Source of the DNA: Longilinea sp964536805
Lineage (GTDB): Bacteria; Chloroflexota; Anaerolineae; Anaerolineales; Anaerolineaceae
Direction: 5' to 3'
Assembly (NCBI GenBank): GCA_964536805.1
Contig: CAZHYQ010000007.1
Span: forward strand, 79,195-143,194
Length of the DNA stretch: 64,000 nucleotides
Both the position numbers and the translations under genes were made by a program. This document shows positions 31,498 to 40,274 of the stretch, piece by piece. Below the pieces are notes generated by a model that worked only from the letters and a program-made list of their open reading frames with translations, was not told the origin of the DNA and searched no databases. The first letter of the stretch is position 1. Each line of letters begins with the position of its first letter.

Positions 31498-32298
31498 TTA
31501 ACCCTCCGCCTTGGACGCGCAGGTTTCCTTCTGCAGCGCCGGGATCACTTTGAAATCGCCGATCGGGTAGTAGGGGATCATGCGGTCCGCCAACCAGGTA
31601 ATCGAGTCGGTCGGGGTCATGCCCCAGTTGGTCGGGCAGATGGAGAGCAGTTCCACCAGCGAGAAACCCAACCCCTTCAATTGCACTTCAAAAGCCGTCT
31701 GAATGGCTTTCTTGGCCATGCGGATGTTCTTCGGATCGTGCAGGCTGCGGCGGACCACATAGCTGGCGCCGTCCAGGTTGGCCAGCATTTCAGCCGCGCG
31801 GATCGGGTAGCCCTGCAGTTCAACATCGCGGCCCATCGGCGAAGAGGTGGTCTTCTGGCCGGGCAGGGTGGTGGGGGCCATCTGGCCGCCCGTCATACCG
31901 TAGTTGGCGTTATTGAGGTAAATGACGGTGATGTTCTCGCCGCGCGCGGCAGCATGGACGATTTCGGCCATGCCGATCGAGGCCAGATCGCCGTCGCCCT
32001 GGTAGGTGAAGACGAAGGCATCGTGGCCAAGCGAGCGCTTGACGCCGGTCGCGACCGCCGGGGCACGCCCGTGAGGAGCCTGCACCCAGTCGAGGTCAAA
32101 ATAATTGTAGGCAAACACCGAGCAGCCCACGCAGGCTACGCCCACGGCGCGGTCCTGCAGACCCATTTCATCAATCACTTCGGCCACCAGGCGGTGCGCC
32201 ACGCCGTGCGTGCAGCCCGGGCAGTAGTGCGTGTTGGCCGTCGTTAAGGCCTTTGGCCGCTGGTAAACAATCTGTTCATTAGCTTGCAAAGTTGCCAT
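31498..32298 (-). CDS. korB: 2-oxoacid:ferredoxin oxidoreductase, beta subunit (TPP-binding)
   Basis: A 266-residue TPP-binding subunit. 'HYCPGCTHG' near residue 25 and 'VACVGCSVF' near 55 are the conserved cysteine-containing segments. 'TYQGDGDLASIGMAE..NITVIYLNNANYGMTGGQ' forms the TPP/Mg site (GDG...NN). 'QMAPTTLPGQKT' is typical of the Kor/Vor branch rather than pyruvate enzymes. It starts 13 nt after korA. Confidence 0.92.
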   Translation of the reverse strand: MATLQANEQIVYQRPKALTTANTHYCPGCTHGVAHRLVAEVIDEMGLQDRAVGVACVGCSVFAYNYFDLDWVQAPHGRAPAVATGVKRSLGHDAFVFTYQGDGDLASIGMAEIVHAAARGENITVIYLNNANYGMTGGQMAPTTLPGQKTTSSPMGRDVELQGYPIRAAEMLANLDGASYVVRRSLHDPKNIRMAKKAIQTAFEVQLKGLGFSLVELLSICPTNWGMTPTDSITWLADRMIPYYPIGDFKVIPALQKETCASKAEG

Positions 32299-32311
32299 CG
32301 ATCAGCCTCCT

Positions 32312-33433
32312 CTAGTTCCTTTTCGCCATTCGTTCCAACCAGCGGACGTGCGGATCGCCGCTCAACGGCAGATTCCCGGCGGCCATACGGTGAATTTCAG
32401 CCAGGATCTCATCCGGGAAGGGCACCACACCGCCGGTGCGGCCGTAGAATTCCACCGGCACGCGCCCGCGCACAATGCGTTCCACATCGCGCAACATCTG
32501 ACCGCCGCTCATTTCGGTCACCAGTATGCTCTTGACGCGGCCAGCCAGTTGATCCAGCGCCTCTTCCGGGTACGGGTTAAGCGTGATCGGACGCAACAGG
32601 CCCACTTTGATGCCTTCGGCGCGCGCCTGGCGGATGGCCGTCAGCGCGATGCGGCCAGCGGAACCATACCCGACGATGGCGATATCGGCATCATCCAGGT
32701 AATATTCCTTGTAGCGCACTTCGGCTGCCACAACCTTCTGCCAGTTGTTCATCATGCGGAAGTTGGCTTTTTCGCCGTCGGCCACGTTGAGGTAGATCGA
32801 GGAGACAATGTTGCGGTCTTCCCGGCCTTTTTTTCCGCGCGTCGCCCACTTGGCAAATTCGCCTTCTTTGCGCAAGGGGCGCATTTCGGGCAGTTCGCAG
32901 GGTTCCATCATCTGGCCGATCGAGCCGTCCGACAGGACGCACGCGACCATGTTGTATTTTTCAGCCAGGTCGAAGGCCAGCACGATGTGATCGACCATTT
33001 CCTGCACCGAGGACGGCGCCAGGGTGATGATTTCATAATCGCCGTGCCCGCCGCCGTGGACAATCTGGTTGTAATCGGCCTGCGAGGGCGAAATGTTGCC
33101 CAGGCCAGGACCGCCGCGCATCACGTTGACGAAGACCATCGGGATTTCCGAGGCGGCGATATAGGAAACGCCTTCCATCATCAGGCTGATGCCGGGGCTT
33201 GAGGAGGAGGTCATGCAGCGCACGCCCGCAGCGGACGCGCCGTACACCATGTTAATAGAAGCGACTTCGCTTTCGGCCTGCACAAAGGCACGCCCCAGTT
33301 CCGGCAAGCGCTTCGATAAATATTCAAGCAATTCGGTCTGCGGAGTAATGGGATAGCCAAAATATGCCTGAAGTCCAACCCGCACCGCCGCTTCGGCGAT
33401 GGCTTCATTGCCTTTCATTAATTCACGGGCCAT
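32312..33433 (-). CDS. korA: 2-oxoacid:ferredoxin oxidoreductase, alpha subunit
   Basis: A 373-residue alpha subunit with 'KGNEAIAEAAVRVGLQAYFGYPITPQTE' type at the N-terminus, 'SSSPGISLMMEGVSYIAASEIP' and 'RGGPGLGNISPSQADYNQ', all standard for the Kor/Vor alpha chain. Annotation pipelines often call this protein VorB; the ferredoxin-first gene order is shared by both types. Proximity to icd favours 2-oxoglutarate as substrate, which is an inference. It begins 9 nt after the ferredoxin gene. Confidence 0.9.
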   Translation of the reverse strand: MARELMKGNEAIAEAAVRVGLQAYFGYPITPQTELLEYLSKRLPELGRAFVQAESEVASINMVYGASAAGVRCMTSSSSPGISLMMEGVSYIAASEIPMVFVNVMRGGPGLGNISPSQADYNQIVHGGGHGDYEIITLAPSSVQEMVDHIVLAFDLAEKYNMVACVLSDGSIGQMMEPCELPEMRPLRKEGEFAKWATRGKKGREDRNIVSSIYLNVADGEKANFRMMNNWQKVVAAEVRYKEYYLDDADIAIVGYGSAGRIALTAIRQARAEGIKVGLLRPITLNPYPEEALDQLAGRVKSILVTEMSGGQMLRDVERIVRGRVPVEFYGRTGGVVPFPDEILAEIHRMAAGNLPLSGDPHVRWLERMAKRN

Positions 33434-33442
33434 GAATACCTC

Positions 33443-33688
33443 CTATGCTCCAGCCGCAACGCGAGCCTGTGGTGCTTCGCGGTACACGGTAATGGCCGCT
33501 TCCGGGCAGATGACAGCGCACACGGCGCAGCCGGTGCAACCATCTTTTGATAATTCAGCCGGATGATAACCCTTTGCGGTAATCCGCTCGGGGGCCATTT
33601 GGATGACCTTTTGCGGGCAAACGCTGGCACACAGCTCACAGCCCTTGCAAAACACATCATCAACGACGATTCGTCCCTTGACGGGCAT
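33443..33688 (-). CDS. korD: 2-oxoacid:ferredoxin oxidoreductase, delta subunit (2x[4Fe-4S] ferredoxin)
   Basis: An 81-residue ferredoxin-like subunit with two cluster motifs, 'CKGCELCASVCP' and 'CTGCAVCAVICP'. It passes electrons from the TPP site to external ferredoxin. AAGGAGG lies 4 nt before ATG 33688, the best Shine-Dalgarno sequence of the operon. It is the first of four tightly spaced genes, korDABC. Confidence 0.93.
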   Translation of the reverse strand: MPVKGRIVVDDVFCKGCELCASVCPQKVIQMAPERITAKGYHPAELSKDGCTGCAVCAVICPEAAITVYREAPQARVAAGA

Positions 33689-33951
33689 GCCTGCCTCCTT
33701 AATAAATAATCTGACAAATTCGACTATTTCAGTAGTCTTATCGTTTTCATTTTCATTATCTACCTTGAAAGCGCAGAATCATAGTGTCAACCATCCTACC
33801 CATGGAAAACAAATATCCATAGATGAAGGTGATAAATCATGTCAGGGCGGATTTAAGATTGGATTCGAAGGAAAACGAAGAAAAAGGCCATTGCAACAGA
33901 CGGATGAACCCACCCGGTTGTAGGGTCCGGTTTCCGGTGTACCTTATGGGA

Positions 33952-34767
33952 TCAGGCGGGATAAAAAAGCGAACAGGAACCGAAATCGATCAATAAACCT
34001 TCGCCGCCGAACCAGGCATGCGGCTCGCCCGCCCGCCGTCCGGCGAGCACATCCTGCACGCCTGTGATCAGGTCATCAACCAATGTCGCCGGAGCGGGAT
34101 CTTGCGAATGGCCCCACAGCAGCCAGTCGAAGGCCTGGCGCAGTGGCTGCAGCCCATTCAACATGGCGAGGTAATCCGCCAGCGTGCTTGATTCAGGCAG
34201 CTGCAGCCAGATTTGCCCGCTGTGCAGTGCATCGCCGCTGAAGAGCAGGCGGTTGGCGCGGTCGAGCAGGCCGATCGAGCCAGGCGTGTGCCCAGGTAAA
34301 GGCACCATCTCCAAAATACGTCCGCCCAAATCAACGGTAAATCCGGGGTCTATTGGCGTCAGGCGCGGCAGCGGCGCGGACGCCCAACGTTGGTCATCGA
34401 AGCCCAGCTCGAGCAATTGGGCGAATTGCGGATCGGTGCGGCGCAAATCAGCCGGCATGCCTTTGCGCGCCCCCGCCGAACAGTAATGCCGCGTCAAGCC
34501 AACATCCGCCCGTCCCAGCAGAGCCCCGGGAAACTGCCAGGCGCCGCTCCCGTGGTCGGGGTGGCCGTGCGTCAGCACCAGGCGCAGCGGCTTATCGTCC
34601 AGCCCGCGCGCCAGGGCAGGCAGGTCACCAAACCCAAAGCCAGTGTCGATGAACAGCCCGCTGTTCTCTCCGCTGACGTAATAAAACACATCGGCGCCGT
34701 GATCGGAAATGGCCCAGGTGCGCGGTGCCACCTCGCGGATATCGTACAAGAACTGGTTGAGGTCCAT
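33952..34767 (-). CDS. Metallo-beta-lactamase-fold hydrolase
   Basis: A 271-residue protein with the metal-binding signature 'THGHPDHGSGAW' (H-x-H-x-D-H), a later His in 'PLPGHTPGSIGLLD', an Asp in 'LFSGDALHSG', and the final His in 'LLWGHSQDP'. This is the glyoxalase II/RNase Z-like hydrolase superfamily; the substrate is not predictable. ATG 34767 is preferred over the longer frame because AGGATAA lies 3 nt before it. The 260 nt between it and korD hold nothing recognisable. Confidence 0.88.
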   Translation of the reverse strand: MDLNQFLYDIREVAPRTWAISDHGADVFYYVSGENSGLFIDTGFGFGDLPALARGLDDKPLRLVLTHGHPDHGSGAWQFPGALLGRADVGLTRHYCSAGARKGMPADLRRTDPQFAQLLELGFDDQRWASAPLPRLTPIDPGFTVDLGGRILEMVPLPGHTPGSIGLLDRANRLLFSGDALHSGQIWLQLPESSTLADYLAMLNGLQPLRQAFDWLLWGHSQDPAPATLVDDLITGVQDVLAGRRAGEPHAWFGGEGLLIDFGSCSLFYPA

Positions 34768-34890
34768 GTTTATCCTACCCGGTTTGAGTTTATATAGACT
34801 CGAGTTGATCTTTCTAATCATTATGGCATAAATCGAAAAGATGGAAATGGGTAATCGAATGGAAGCAATTCAATACTTATGTTGTAATAA

Positions 34891-34908
34891 ATTATCATTA
34901 ATGATAAT
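34891..34908. promoter_or_regulatory. 18-bp palindromic operator and -10 of the AbiE-type operon
   Basis: ATTATCATTAATGATAAT is a perfect palindrome ending 8 nt before the antitoxin start. Its last six bases, GATAAT, can serve as the -10 box. AbiEi antitoxins bind inverted repeats in their own promoters, so this is the likely autoregulatory site. No Shine-Dalgarno sequence separates it from the ATG. Confidence 0.7.
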
Positions 34909-34916
34909 ATATTGCA

Positions 34917-35555
34917 ATGGATTTTGATCAATTACTTCAAATCATTGGCGACGACCCGGTGTTTGAATCCGCTTTACTATTAGCTGGCAACGTCGACCCC
35001 CGTTATATCCGGCTTCAACTTGGCCGCTGGATAAACAGCGGCCGCATTTACCAGTTGCGGCGGGGACTCTATTCAATTGCACCGCCTTATCGAAAAGCCA
35101 AACCCCACCCTTTCCTGGTTGCCAATCGTCTGCAGCGTTCTTCCTATGTAAGTCTGCAATCTGCGCTGGCTTTTTACGGCCTGATCCCTGAAAATGTCAA
35201 CAGCACGGTGAGTGTTACCACAGGCCGTCCTGAACGGTTGGAAAACCCTCTGGGTATCTATGAGTTCCGCCATATCAAAACGAATCTCCTTTTCGGTTAC
35301 CAAATGACTGACCTGGGAACTCAAGCGGCGTTGGTGGCAACCCCGGAAAAAGCACTGCTGGATCTGGTTTACCTTCAGCCAGGCGGCGACACGCTCGAGT
35401 ATTTGCAGAGCTTGCGTCTGCAAAACATGGATCGCATGAATCCGGATCTTTTCAAGAAACAAGCCGATACCTTTGCCTCCCCAAAAATGCGGGCAGCTGT
35501 AAAGAACATACTTCAATTAATCCAGGAAGATTCAACAAACTATGAGGATTTATGA
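34917..35555 (+). CDS. AbiEi-type antitoxin / transcriptional autoregulator
   Basis: A 212-residue protein with the AbiEi layout. The N-terminal winged helix (about 1-60) contains 'RWINSGRIYQLRRGLYSIAP'. The C-terminal domain has 'YVSLQSALAFYGLIPE' and 'VATPEKALLDLVYL', which are conserved in AbiEi antitoxins. It neutralises the nucleotidyltransferase toxin and represses the operon. It overlaps the toxin gene by 4 nt (ATGA). ATG 34917 has no Shine-Dalgarno sequence and sits 8 nt from a -10 box, suggesting a leaderless mRNA. Confidence 0.88.
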   Translation: MDFDQLLQIIGDDPVFESALLLAGNVDPRYIRLQLGRWINSGRIYQLRRGLYSIAPPYRKAKPHPFLVANRLQRSSYVSLQSALAFYGLIPENVNSTVSVTTGRPERLENPLGIYEFRHIKTNLLFGYQMTDLGTQAALVATPEKALLDLVYLQPGGDTLEYLQSLRLQNMDRMNPDLFKKQADTFASPKMRAAVKNILQLIQEDSTNYEDL

Positions 35556-36358
35556 AAGATTACCTGGCTAACCTGGTAAAGCAGACCGCTTCTCCCTTGG
35601 AAGGGCGCAACCTGGCGAGGGAATACCTTCAGGCTCGAATTTTAGCTTCGCTGCAACGCTCTGGCGCCATGATTCCCCTGGCCTTTCACGGCGGAACAGC
35701 ACTGCGTTTTTTATTTTCCCACGGGCGCTTCTCAGAAGACCTCGACTTTGCCTTGGAAGGAAACCGCCAGAGCTACGATTTCCGTTCTTATCTACAGGCC
35801 ATTCGTTCTGAATTAACCCCCGAAGGCTATGCGGTTGAATTGAAGGTTAATGATCAAAAAACGGTTCACAGTGCCTTCATCCGCTTTCCCGGATTATTGT
35901 TTGAACTGGGTCTTTCAGCGCAACCCAATGAAGTGCTGGCGGTTAAGATCGAAGTGGATACCAACCCGCCGCAAGGCGCAAACCTTGCCACCACGGTTGT
36001 GCGCCGCTTTGTGGTGCTTCAACTGCAACACCATGACAAAGCTTCCCTTTTATCCGGTAAACTGCACGCAGTCTTGCAGCGGCCCTTTGCCAAGGGGCGC
36101 GATATCTATGATTTACTCTGGTACCTGAGCGATCCCGCCTGGCCGCAGCCGAACCTTGTTTTGCTCAACAACGCGCTTGCCCAAACCAACTGGACGGGTG
36201 AGCAAGTGACTGCGGCAAACTGGAAGGAACAGATTTTTGTACGGTTGAAAACCCTGAATTGGGAAGGCATTGCCAACGATGTCCGGCCGTTCGTTGAACC
36301 TGGTTTTGATCTGAATTTATTGACGCTAGCCAATCTGGAGAGGGTTTTAGCCGCCTGA
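35552..36358 (+). CDS. AbiEii/AbiGii-family nucleotidyltransferase toxin
   Basis: A 268-residue DNA-polymerase-beta-like nucleotidyltransferase. The active site is 'GGTALR' (residues 47-52) followed by 'SEDLDFAL' (Asp63, Asp65); a third carboxylate is likely in 'AVKIEVDT'. 'RDIYDLLWYL' near 190 is also conserved. Family toxins (AbiEii, MenT) modify tRNA 3' ends with nucleotides and give phage abortive infection or growth arrest. It is translationally coupled to the antitoxin. The active-site residues look intact, so the pair is probably functional. Confidence 0.9.
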   Translation: MKDYLANLVKQTASPLEGRNLAREYLQARILASLQRSGAMIPLAFHGGTALRFLFSHGRFSEDLDFALEGNRQSYDFRSYLQAIRSELTPEGYAVELKVNDQKTVHSAFIRFPGLLFELGLSAQPNEVLAVKIEVDTNPPQGANLATTVVRRFVVLQLQHHDKASLLSGKLHAVLQRPFAKGRDIYDLLWYLSDPAWPQPNLVLLNNALAQTNWTGEQVTAANWKEQIFVRLKTLNWEGIANDVRPFVEPGFDLNLLTLANLERVLAA

Positions 36359-36482
36359 TCCGTCTTACTTTGCCAAATGCCCTCTTCCGTCCAAGGTGGA
36401 ATCCAACCGCTTGCTCCTTTATTCCATCCTGTTGATTGGCTTTTTGTAACCAGAAAACGCTTTCCCGTTATTCAGACAATTT

Positions 36483-36511
36483 TTGTCGCCTTTTTAAAAC
36501 CCTGTTATAAT
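36483..36511 (+). promoter_or_regulatory. Promoter of miaB placing the start point at the ATG
   Basis: TTGTCG (36483-36488), a 17-bp spacer and TATAAT (36506-36511) leave 7 nt before ATG 36519. No Shine-Dalgarno sequence fits, so the transcript is probably leaderless. Confidence 0.7.
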
Positions 36512-36518
36512 CGGCGGC

Positions 36519-37850
36519 ATGAAATACCACATCTGGACTGAAGGCTGTCAGATGAACGTGGCGGATTCGCAGCGGGTGGCCTCGGCGCTCGAGCATCTGG
36601 GCTATCACGATACCCCCCGCCCGGATGACGCCGATGTGATCGTTTTGAATACCTGCGTGGTGCGCCAGTCGGCCGAGGATAAAGCTTACGGCCGGCTCAG
36701 CTCGCTGCATCCATTAAAGATAAAGCGGCCCGATCTGGTGATCAATCTGATGGGCTGCCTGGTGGGCATCAAGGGCAGCGAACGCCTGAAGGCGCGCTTC
36801 CCCTACGTGGATGTGTTCTCGCCGCCCTCCGATCCTGGTCCGCTGGTGGCTTACCTCACCCAGGGCCAGGCGCACGACCTGGAACAAAATGAAACAGCCC
36901 AACGGCATGCCTGGATGGACGAGGACCTGATTCTGCCCGCCAGCGAGCGCGGCAGGCTGGTCAGCGCGCACGTGCCCGTCGTTTTAGGCTGCTCGCACGC
37001 CTGCACTTATTGCATCATCCCCTACCGCCGCGGCATCGAAGTCAGCCGCCCGCCCGAGGATATTCTGGCCGAGGCGCGCTCGCTGGTAGCCCAGGGCGTC
37101 AAAGAGATCACCCTGCTGGGTCAAATTGTCGACCGCTACGGCAAGGACCAAGCCGCCTACCCGACCCTGGCCGGGCTGCTGCTGCGATTGAATGCCCTGG
37201 AGGGTCTGGAGCGCATCCGCTTCCTCACCTCGCACCCCAACTGGATGAACGATGAGCTGCTGGACGCGGTGGCTACTCTGCCCAAGGTGATGCCGCACAT
37301 TGAAGTGCCCATTCAGGCCGGCGACGACGCGGTGCTGGAAAACATGCGCCGCGGATACACCGTGCAGCAGTACCGCGAGCTGGTTGCCAAAATCAGGGCG
37401 CGCATTCCCAATGTCTCGATCGCCACCGACATCATCGTCGGTTTCTGCGGCGAAACGGCCGAAGCCTTTGAAGGCACCTACAACCTGCTGGCCGAGCTCA
37501 AACTGGATGTGGCTCACCTGGCGCGTTATTCCCCGCGCGAGGGCACCGTCTCGGCGCGCCGCATGCCGGACGATGTGCCCGACGAAGAGAAGTGGGAACG
37601 CTTCCGCCGGCTGGAAGAACTGCAGGAAGGCATTGCCGCCGAAATCCACGCCCGTTACCTGGGCGAGACGACCAGCGTGCTGTTCGAAGAAAAAGTGAAG
37701 GGCCGCTGGAAGGGCCGCACGCCGACCAACAAGCTGGTCTTTGCCGAATCGGAGAACGACCTGCGCGGCAAAATCCTGCCGGTACAGATCACTTGGACGG
37801 GACCCTGGTCGATGCAGGGGCGCGTGCTGGAGCCGGTACTGGTGAAATAA
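36519..37850 (+). CDS. miaB: tRNA-2-methylthio-N6-dimethylallyladenosine synthase (MiaB family)
   Basis: A 443-residue methylthiotransferase acting on tRNA A37. Three N-terminal cluster cysteines are visible ('TEGCQMN', 'LNTCVVR', 'LMGCLVG'). The radical SAM motif is Cys158-x3-Cys162-x2-Cys165. 'SRPPEDILAEARSLVAQGVKEITLLGQ' type follows, with a C-terminal TRAM domain ('TTSVLFEEKVKG..GRTPTNKLV'). A few positions differ from canonical MiaB (usual 'QNV' reads 'QIV', usual 'VQSG' reads 'IQAG'), so a related methylthiotransferase subtype is possible. Confidence 0.88.
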   Translation: MKYHIWTEGCQMNVADSQRVASALEHLGYHDTPRPDDADVIVLNTCVVRQSAEDKAYGRLSSLHPLKIKRPDLVINLMGCLVGIKGSERLKARFPYVDVFSPPSDPGPLVAYLTQGQAHDLEQNETAQRHAWMDEDLILPASERGRLVSAHVPVVLGCSHACTYCIIPYRRGIEVSRPPEDILAEARSLVAQGVKEITLLGQIVDRYGKDQAAYPTLAGLLLRLNALEGLERIRFLTSHPNWMNDELLDAVATLPKVMPHIEVPIQAGDDAVLENMRRGYTVQQYRELVAKIRARIPNVSIATDIIVGFCGETAEAFEGTYNLLAELKLDVAHLARYSPREGTVSARRMPDDVPDEEKWERFRRLEELQEGIAAEIHARYLGETTSVLFEEKVKGRWKGRTPTNKLVFAESENDLRGKILPVQITWTGPWSMQGRVLEPVLVK

Positions 37851-37854
37851 TAAT

Positions 37855-37882
37855 GTAAGGGCGATTCATGAATCGCCCCTGC
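37855..37882. repeat. Palindromic intergenic repeat GGGCGATTC/GAATCGCCC
   Basis: A 20-bp perfect palindrome (37859-37878) flanked by GTAA and CTGC lies 4 nt after miaB. It has the same outer form (GTA..GGGCG..CGCCC..) as other palindromes in the window but a different centre. It may double as a transcription stop. Confidence 0.7.
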
Positions 37883-37909
37883 CTATTCCGTGATAAGAAA
37901 ATGCCGTTT

Positions 37910-38347
37910 TCACCCGCCTGCCGCGGTTTGCAGCCGGCACCAGGCATACAGCGCGTCATAGACCTCGAACTGGATCTCGAGGTTGGTTTCGTCCTCCGGG
38001 TAGCGCAGGCTGAAACCGGTCGCAATCGCCTCCAGGCCGCGCGCAATCGGATCCTGATCGATATCTGCGTCGACATCCGCGGCATGAATGATCTTCGCCA
38101 GGCGCAACAACGCGGGATCCTTCAATTCGTACTTCAACAGGATCGATTCAAACGAACAGCGGCCATCCACGTGTCCCAATTCCGCCCCGGGGATATCAAA
38201 TGGAATGGCGCCTTCGATTTTTGCGACGCGCTCCACCTCGCTGCGCGCCACAAATATAAATTCAGCCTGGCTGTCGATAAAGCGTGTGATCAACCAGGGA
38301 CAGGCCACCCGATCCACATGAACGTGCGCACGCGTGATCCAAATCAT
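37910..38347 (-). CDS. ChrB-domain protein (chromate resistance type)
   Basis: A 145-residue protein matching the C-terminal ChrB domain: 'MIWITRAHVHVDRVACPWLITRFID' at the start, then 'FDIPGAELGHVDGRCSFESIL' and 'IIHAADVDAD'. His and Cys residues in these segments may bind metal. ATG 38347 is selected because AAGGAG lies 8 nt before it, and it overlaps the stop of the MFS gene by 4 nt (ATGA). ChrB domains often accompany MFS or ChrA transporters. Its biochemical role is unsettled. Confidence 0.85.
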   Translation of the reverse strand: MIWITRAHVHVDRVACPWLITRFIDSQAEFIFVARSEVERVAKIEGAIPFDIPGAELGHVDGRCSFESILLKYELKDPALLRLAKIIHAADVDADIDQDPIARGLEAIATGFSLRYPEDETNLEIQFEVYDALYAWCRLQTAAGG

Positions 38348-39585
38348 AAGGCGTTCTCCTTTTGCCGGTGACTGACATCCTCGCCAAAAATGGTAAAAAA
38401 TAACGTGCCCAACAGGCCAAATCCAAATGCGGTGAGCATATTTGCCTGCGGAGAAATCTCCCAAAGAAAACCGGCGCTAAAGGCTGCCAGCGAGACAACC
38501 ACGTCGCGCAGTAAATAGTACAGCCCAAAAAAAGCCGCCTTTTGTCCTTCGGGCGCCAGGTCCATGATGAGCGCCTTGCGGGTCGGCTCGCCGAACTCCT
38601 TCAATCCCCGGATGATGAACGCGACCACGAACATCCAGAAACTGTGTGCCAACAGAAACACCAGTGGAAACAGGGTGAAGAAACCAAAGGTGATGGCCAC
38701 GAAAGGTTTCTTCGAGCCGCGGTCAGCCAGGTAAGCCACCGGGATATAAACGAGCATGGCGGTGACCATCTCGATGGTTGTCAGCAGGCCAAAGGTCACC
38801 GCGGATAGGCCGTTGTTTTTGATCACCCAGATCGCCATGAAGGCATACGGAATTTGCTCGCTGAAGCGCACCAGGATGTCCGCAACCAGCAATTTTCGAA
38901 AGGCTGGTGACATCCTGCGGAATAACCTGAGCGGGTTGGCCTCGGCTTTTGCCTCCGATTTTCGATCTTCCACCAGCACCTGTTGGACGAGCAGCGCCAC
39001 AAAAGCCAGGACAAAGGCTGCCCCAAACGCCCAGCGAATTCCGAGCACTTCGCCCTTCCAGGTGATCAAAAGGCCGCCCACCACCGGCCCCAGCGCCATC
39101 GGAATGCGCCGCACCAGCGAATGCATCGAGACGCCCATGGTGCGTTTCTTGTCCGGCAGCACCGCCGCCACCAGGCTCATTGTGGCGGGCAACGAAATCG
39201 CTGTCCAGGAAAGGAAAAAGACGGCTCCCAGGATGACTGCCCACCAGGTATGGATGAAGATCACGATCAAATAACCTGCCATTGCAAACAGGTTGAAGAC
39301 CAATAAAGCGCGCTTGTAACCCAGCTTGTCGCTCAAATACCCGCCCGGGAACGAGTACAAAGCGCTGAGCAGGTTATCCATGCCGTTCAGAAAACTCACC
39401 GAGAGCACCCCGCCGCCCAACGCCACCAGGTAAATCGGCAGGAAGCGTTCGGCCATGTGCTCGCCCATGCCCACCAGGATGGCCATCGAAAGCATGGCCA
39501 CCATGCTGCGGCGCAGTCCCAGAAAGCCCAACATCTGGCGGGACCATTTCATTTTTTCAGGTTTCATACCCGGTTTTAACATCAA
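38344..39585 (-). CDS. MFS transporter
   Basis: A 413-residue major facilitator protein with 12 hydrophobic segments. The loop 2-3 motif is 'GYLSDKLGYKRALL' (about 83-96) and its counterpart in the second half is 'AYLADRGSKKP'. Four-nt overlaps with the pentapeptide gene before it and the ChrB-domain gene after it show translational coupling. An export role, for an anion such as chromate or for a drug, is likely from this context; the substrate is unproven. Confidence 0.85.
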   Translation of the reverse strand: MMLKPGMKPEKMKWSRQMLGFLGLRRSMVAMLSMAILVGMGEHMAERFLPIYLVALGGGVLSVSFLNGMDNLLSALYSFPGGYLSDKLGYKRALLVFNLFAMAGYLIVIFIHTWWAVILGAVFFLSWTAISLPATMSLVAAVLPDKKRTMGVSMHSLVRRIPMALGPVVGGLLITWKGEVLGIRWAFGAAFVLAFVALLVQQVLVEDRKSEAKAEANPLRLFRRMSPAFRKLLVADILVRFSEQIPYAFMAIWVIKNNGLSAVTFGLLTTIEMVTAMLVYIPVAYLADRGSKKPFVAITFGFFTLFPLVFLLAHSFWMFVVAFIIRGLKEFGEPTRKALIMDLAPEGQKAAFFGLYYLLRDVVVSLAAFSAGFLWEISPQANMLTAFGFGLLGTLFFTIFGEDVSHRQKENAL

Positions 39586-40274
39586 CCGTCCAGTGTGCCA
39601 GGATGGATCGAGGTTTCCTCATCCATCTCGCTGATCTCGATTCCAAGCAGCGCAGCCATCTGCAGCGCCTGGGCTGGCGTGACCTTGACCCCGCGCAGGT
39701 CGGCAATGCCCACCGCCAGCCCGTCAATAATCGAGGAGCGCAAATCCGCGCCGGTCAGTCTGGCGCCAGACAGGTTGGCGCCTGTCAGATCGCATTTTTT
39801 GAACAGCACGCCGCTCAGGTCGGCCCCTTCAAAGTTGGCGCCCCGCAGGTTGCACCCGTTGAAGTGCGCCGCCTTAAACTTCGCTTTGGTGAAAAAGGCA
39901 TCCTGCGCGCCGCAGTTGTCGAAGACGGCGTCATTGATTTCGCCTTCGCTGAAGTTCGTGCCGAGCATGCGGCAATCCTTGAATTCACAAGAATCCAGTT
40001 TTGCCTTCTCCAGCTGGGCTCCAGAAAGATCGCAGTGCTCCAGCCGGCAATTCGAAAGATGCAGTTGGTCAATGCGCGCATTCAGCAAAACCAGGCGTTT
40101 GAGCACACATTGCATTACCAACAGCTTCCTGACCGCCTGCCCGGAACAGTCACCGCTCAGACTTTCCATGCTAAACTCGTCGCCGTCATGCAGCGCATCC
40201 AGCTGAAGGTGCCGCTGGATCATCATGATGACCGGCGGACGGATGGAGTCGGTGACAAGTCTGATTTTCTTCAT
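39582..40274 (-). CDS. Pentapeptide repeat protein
   Basis: A 230-residue protein whose residues about 60-195 are built from A(D/N)LXX-type pentapeptides ('CDLSGAQLEKAKL', 'CNLRGANFEGADLSGVLF', 'CDLTGANLSGARLTGADL'). They form a right-handed quadrilateral beta-helix. Qnr/MfpA relatives mimic DNA and protect gyrase, but most family members have no known role. The start overlaps the DinB gene stop and the end overlaps the MFS start, each by 4 nt. Confidence 0.9.
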   Translation of the reverse strand: MKKIRLVTDSIRPPVIMMIQRHLQLDALHDGDEFSMESLSGDCSGQAVRKLLVMQCVLKRLVLLNARIDQLHLSNCRLEHCDLSGAQLEKAKLDSCEFKDCRMLGTNFSEGEINDAVFDNCGAQDAFFTKAKFKAAHFNGCNLRGANFEGADLSGVLFKKCDLTGANLSGARLTGADLRSSIIDGLAVGIADLRGVKVTPAQALQMAALLGIEISEMDEETSIHPGTLDG

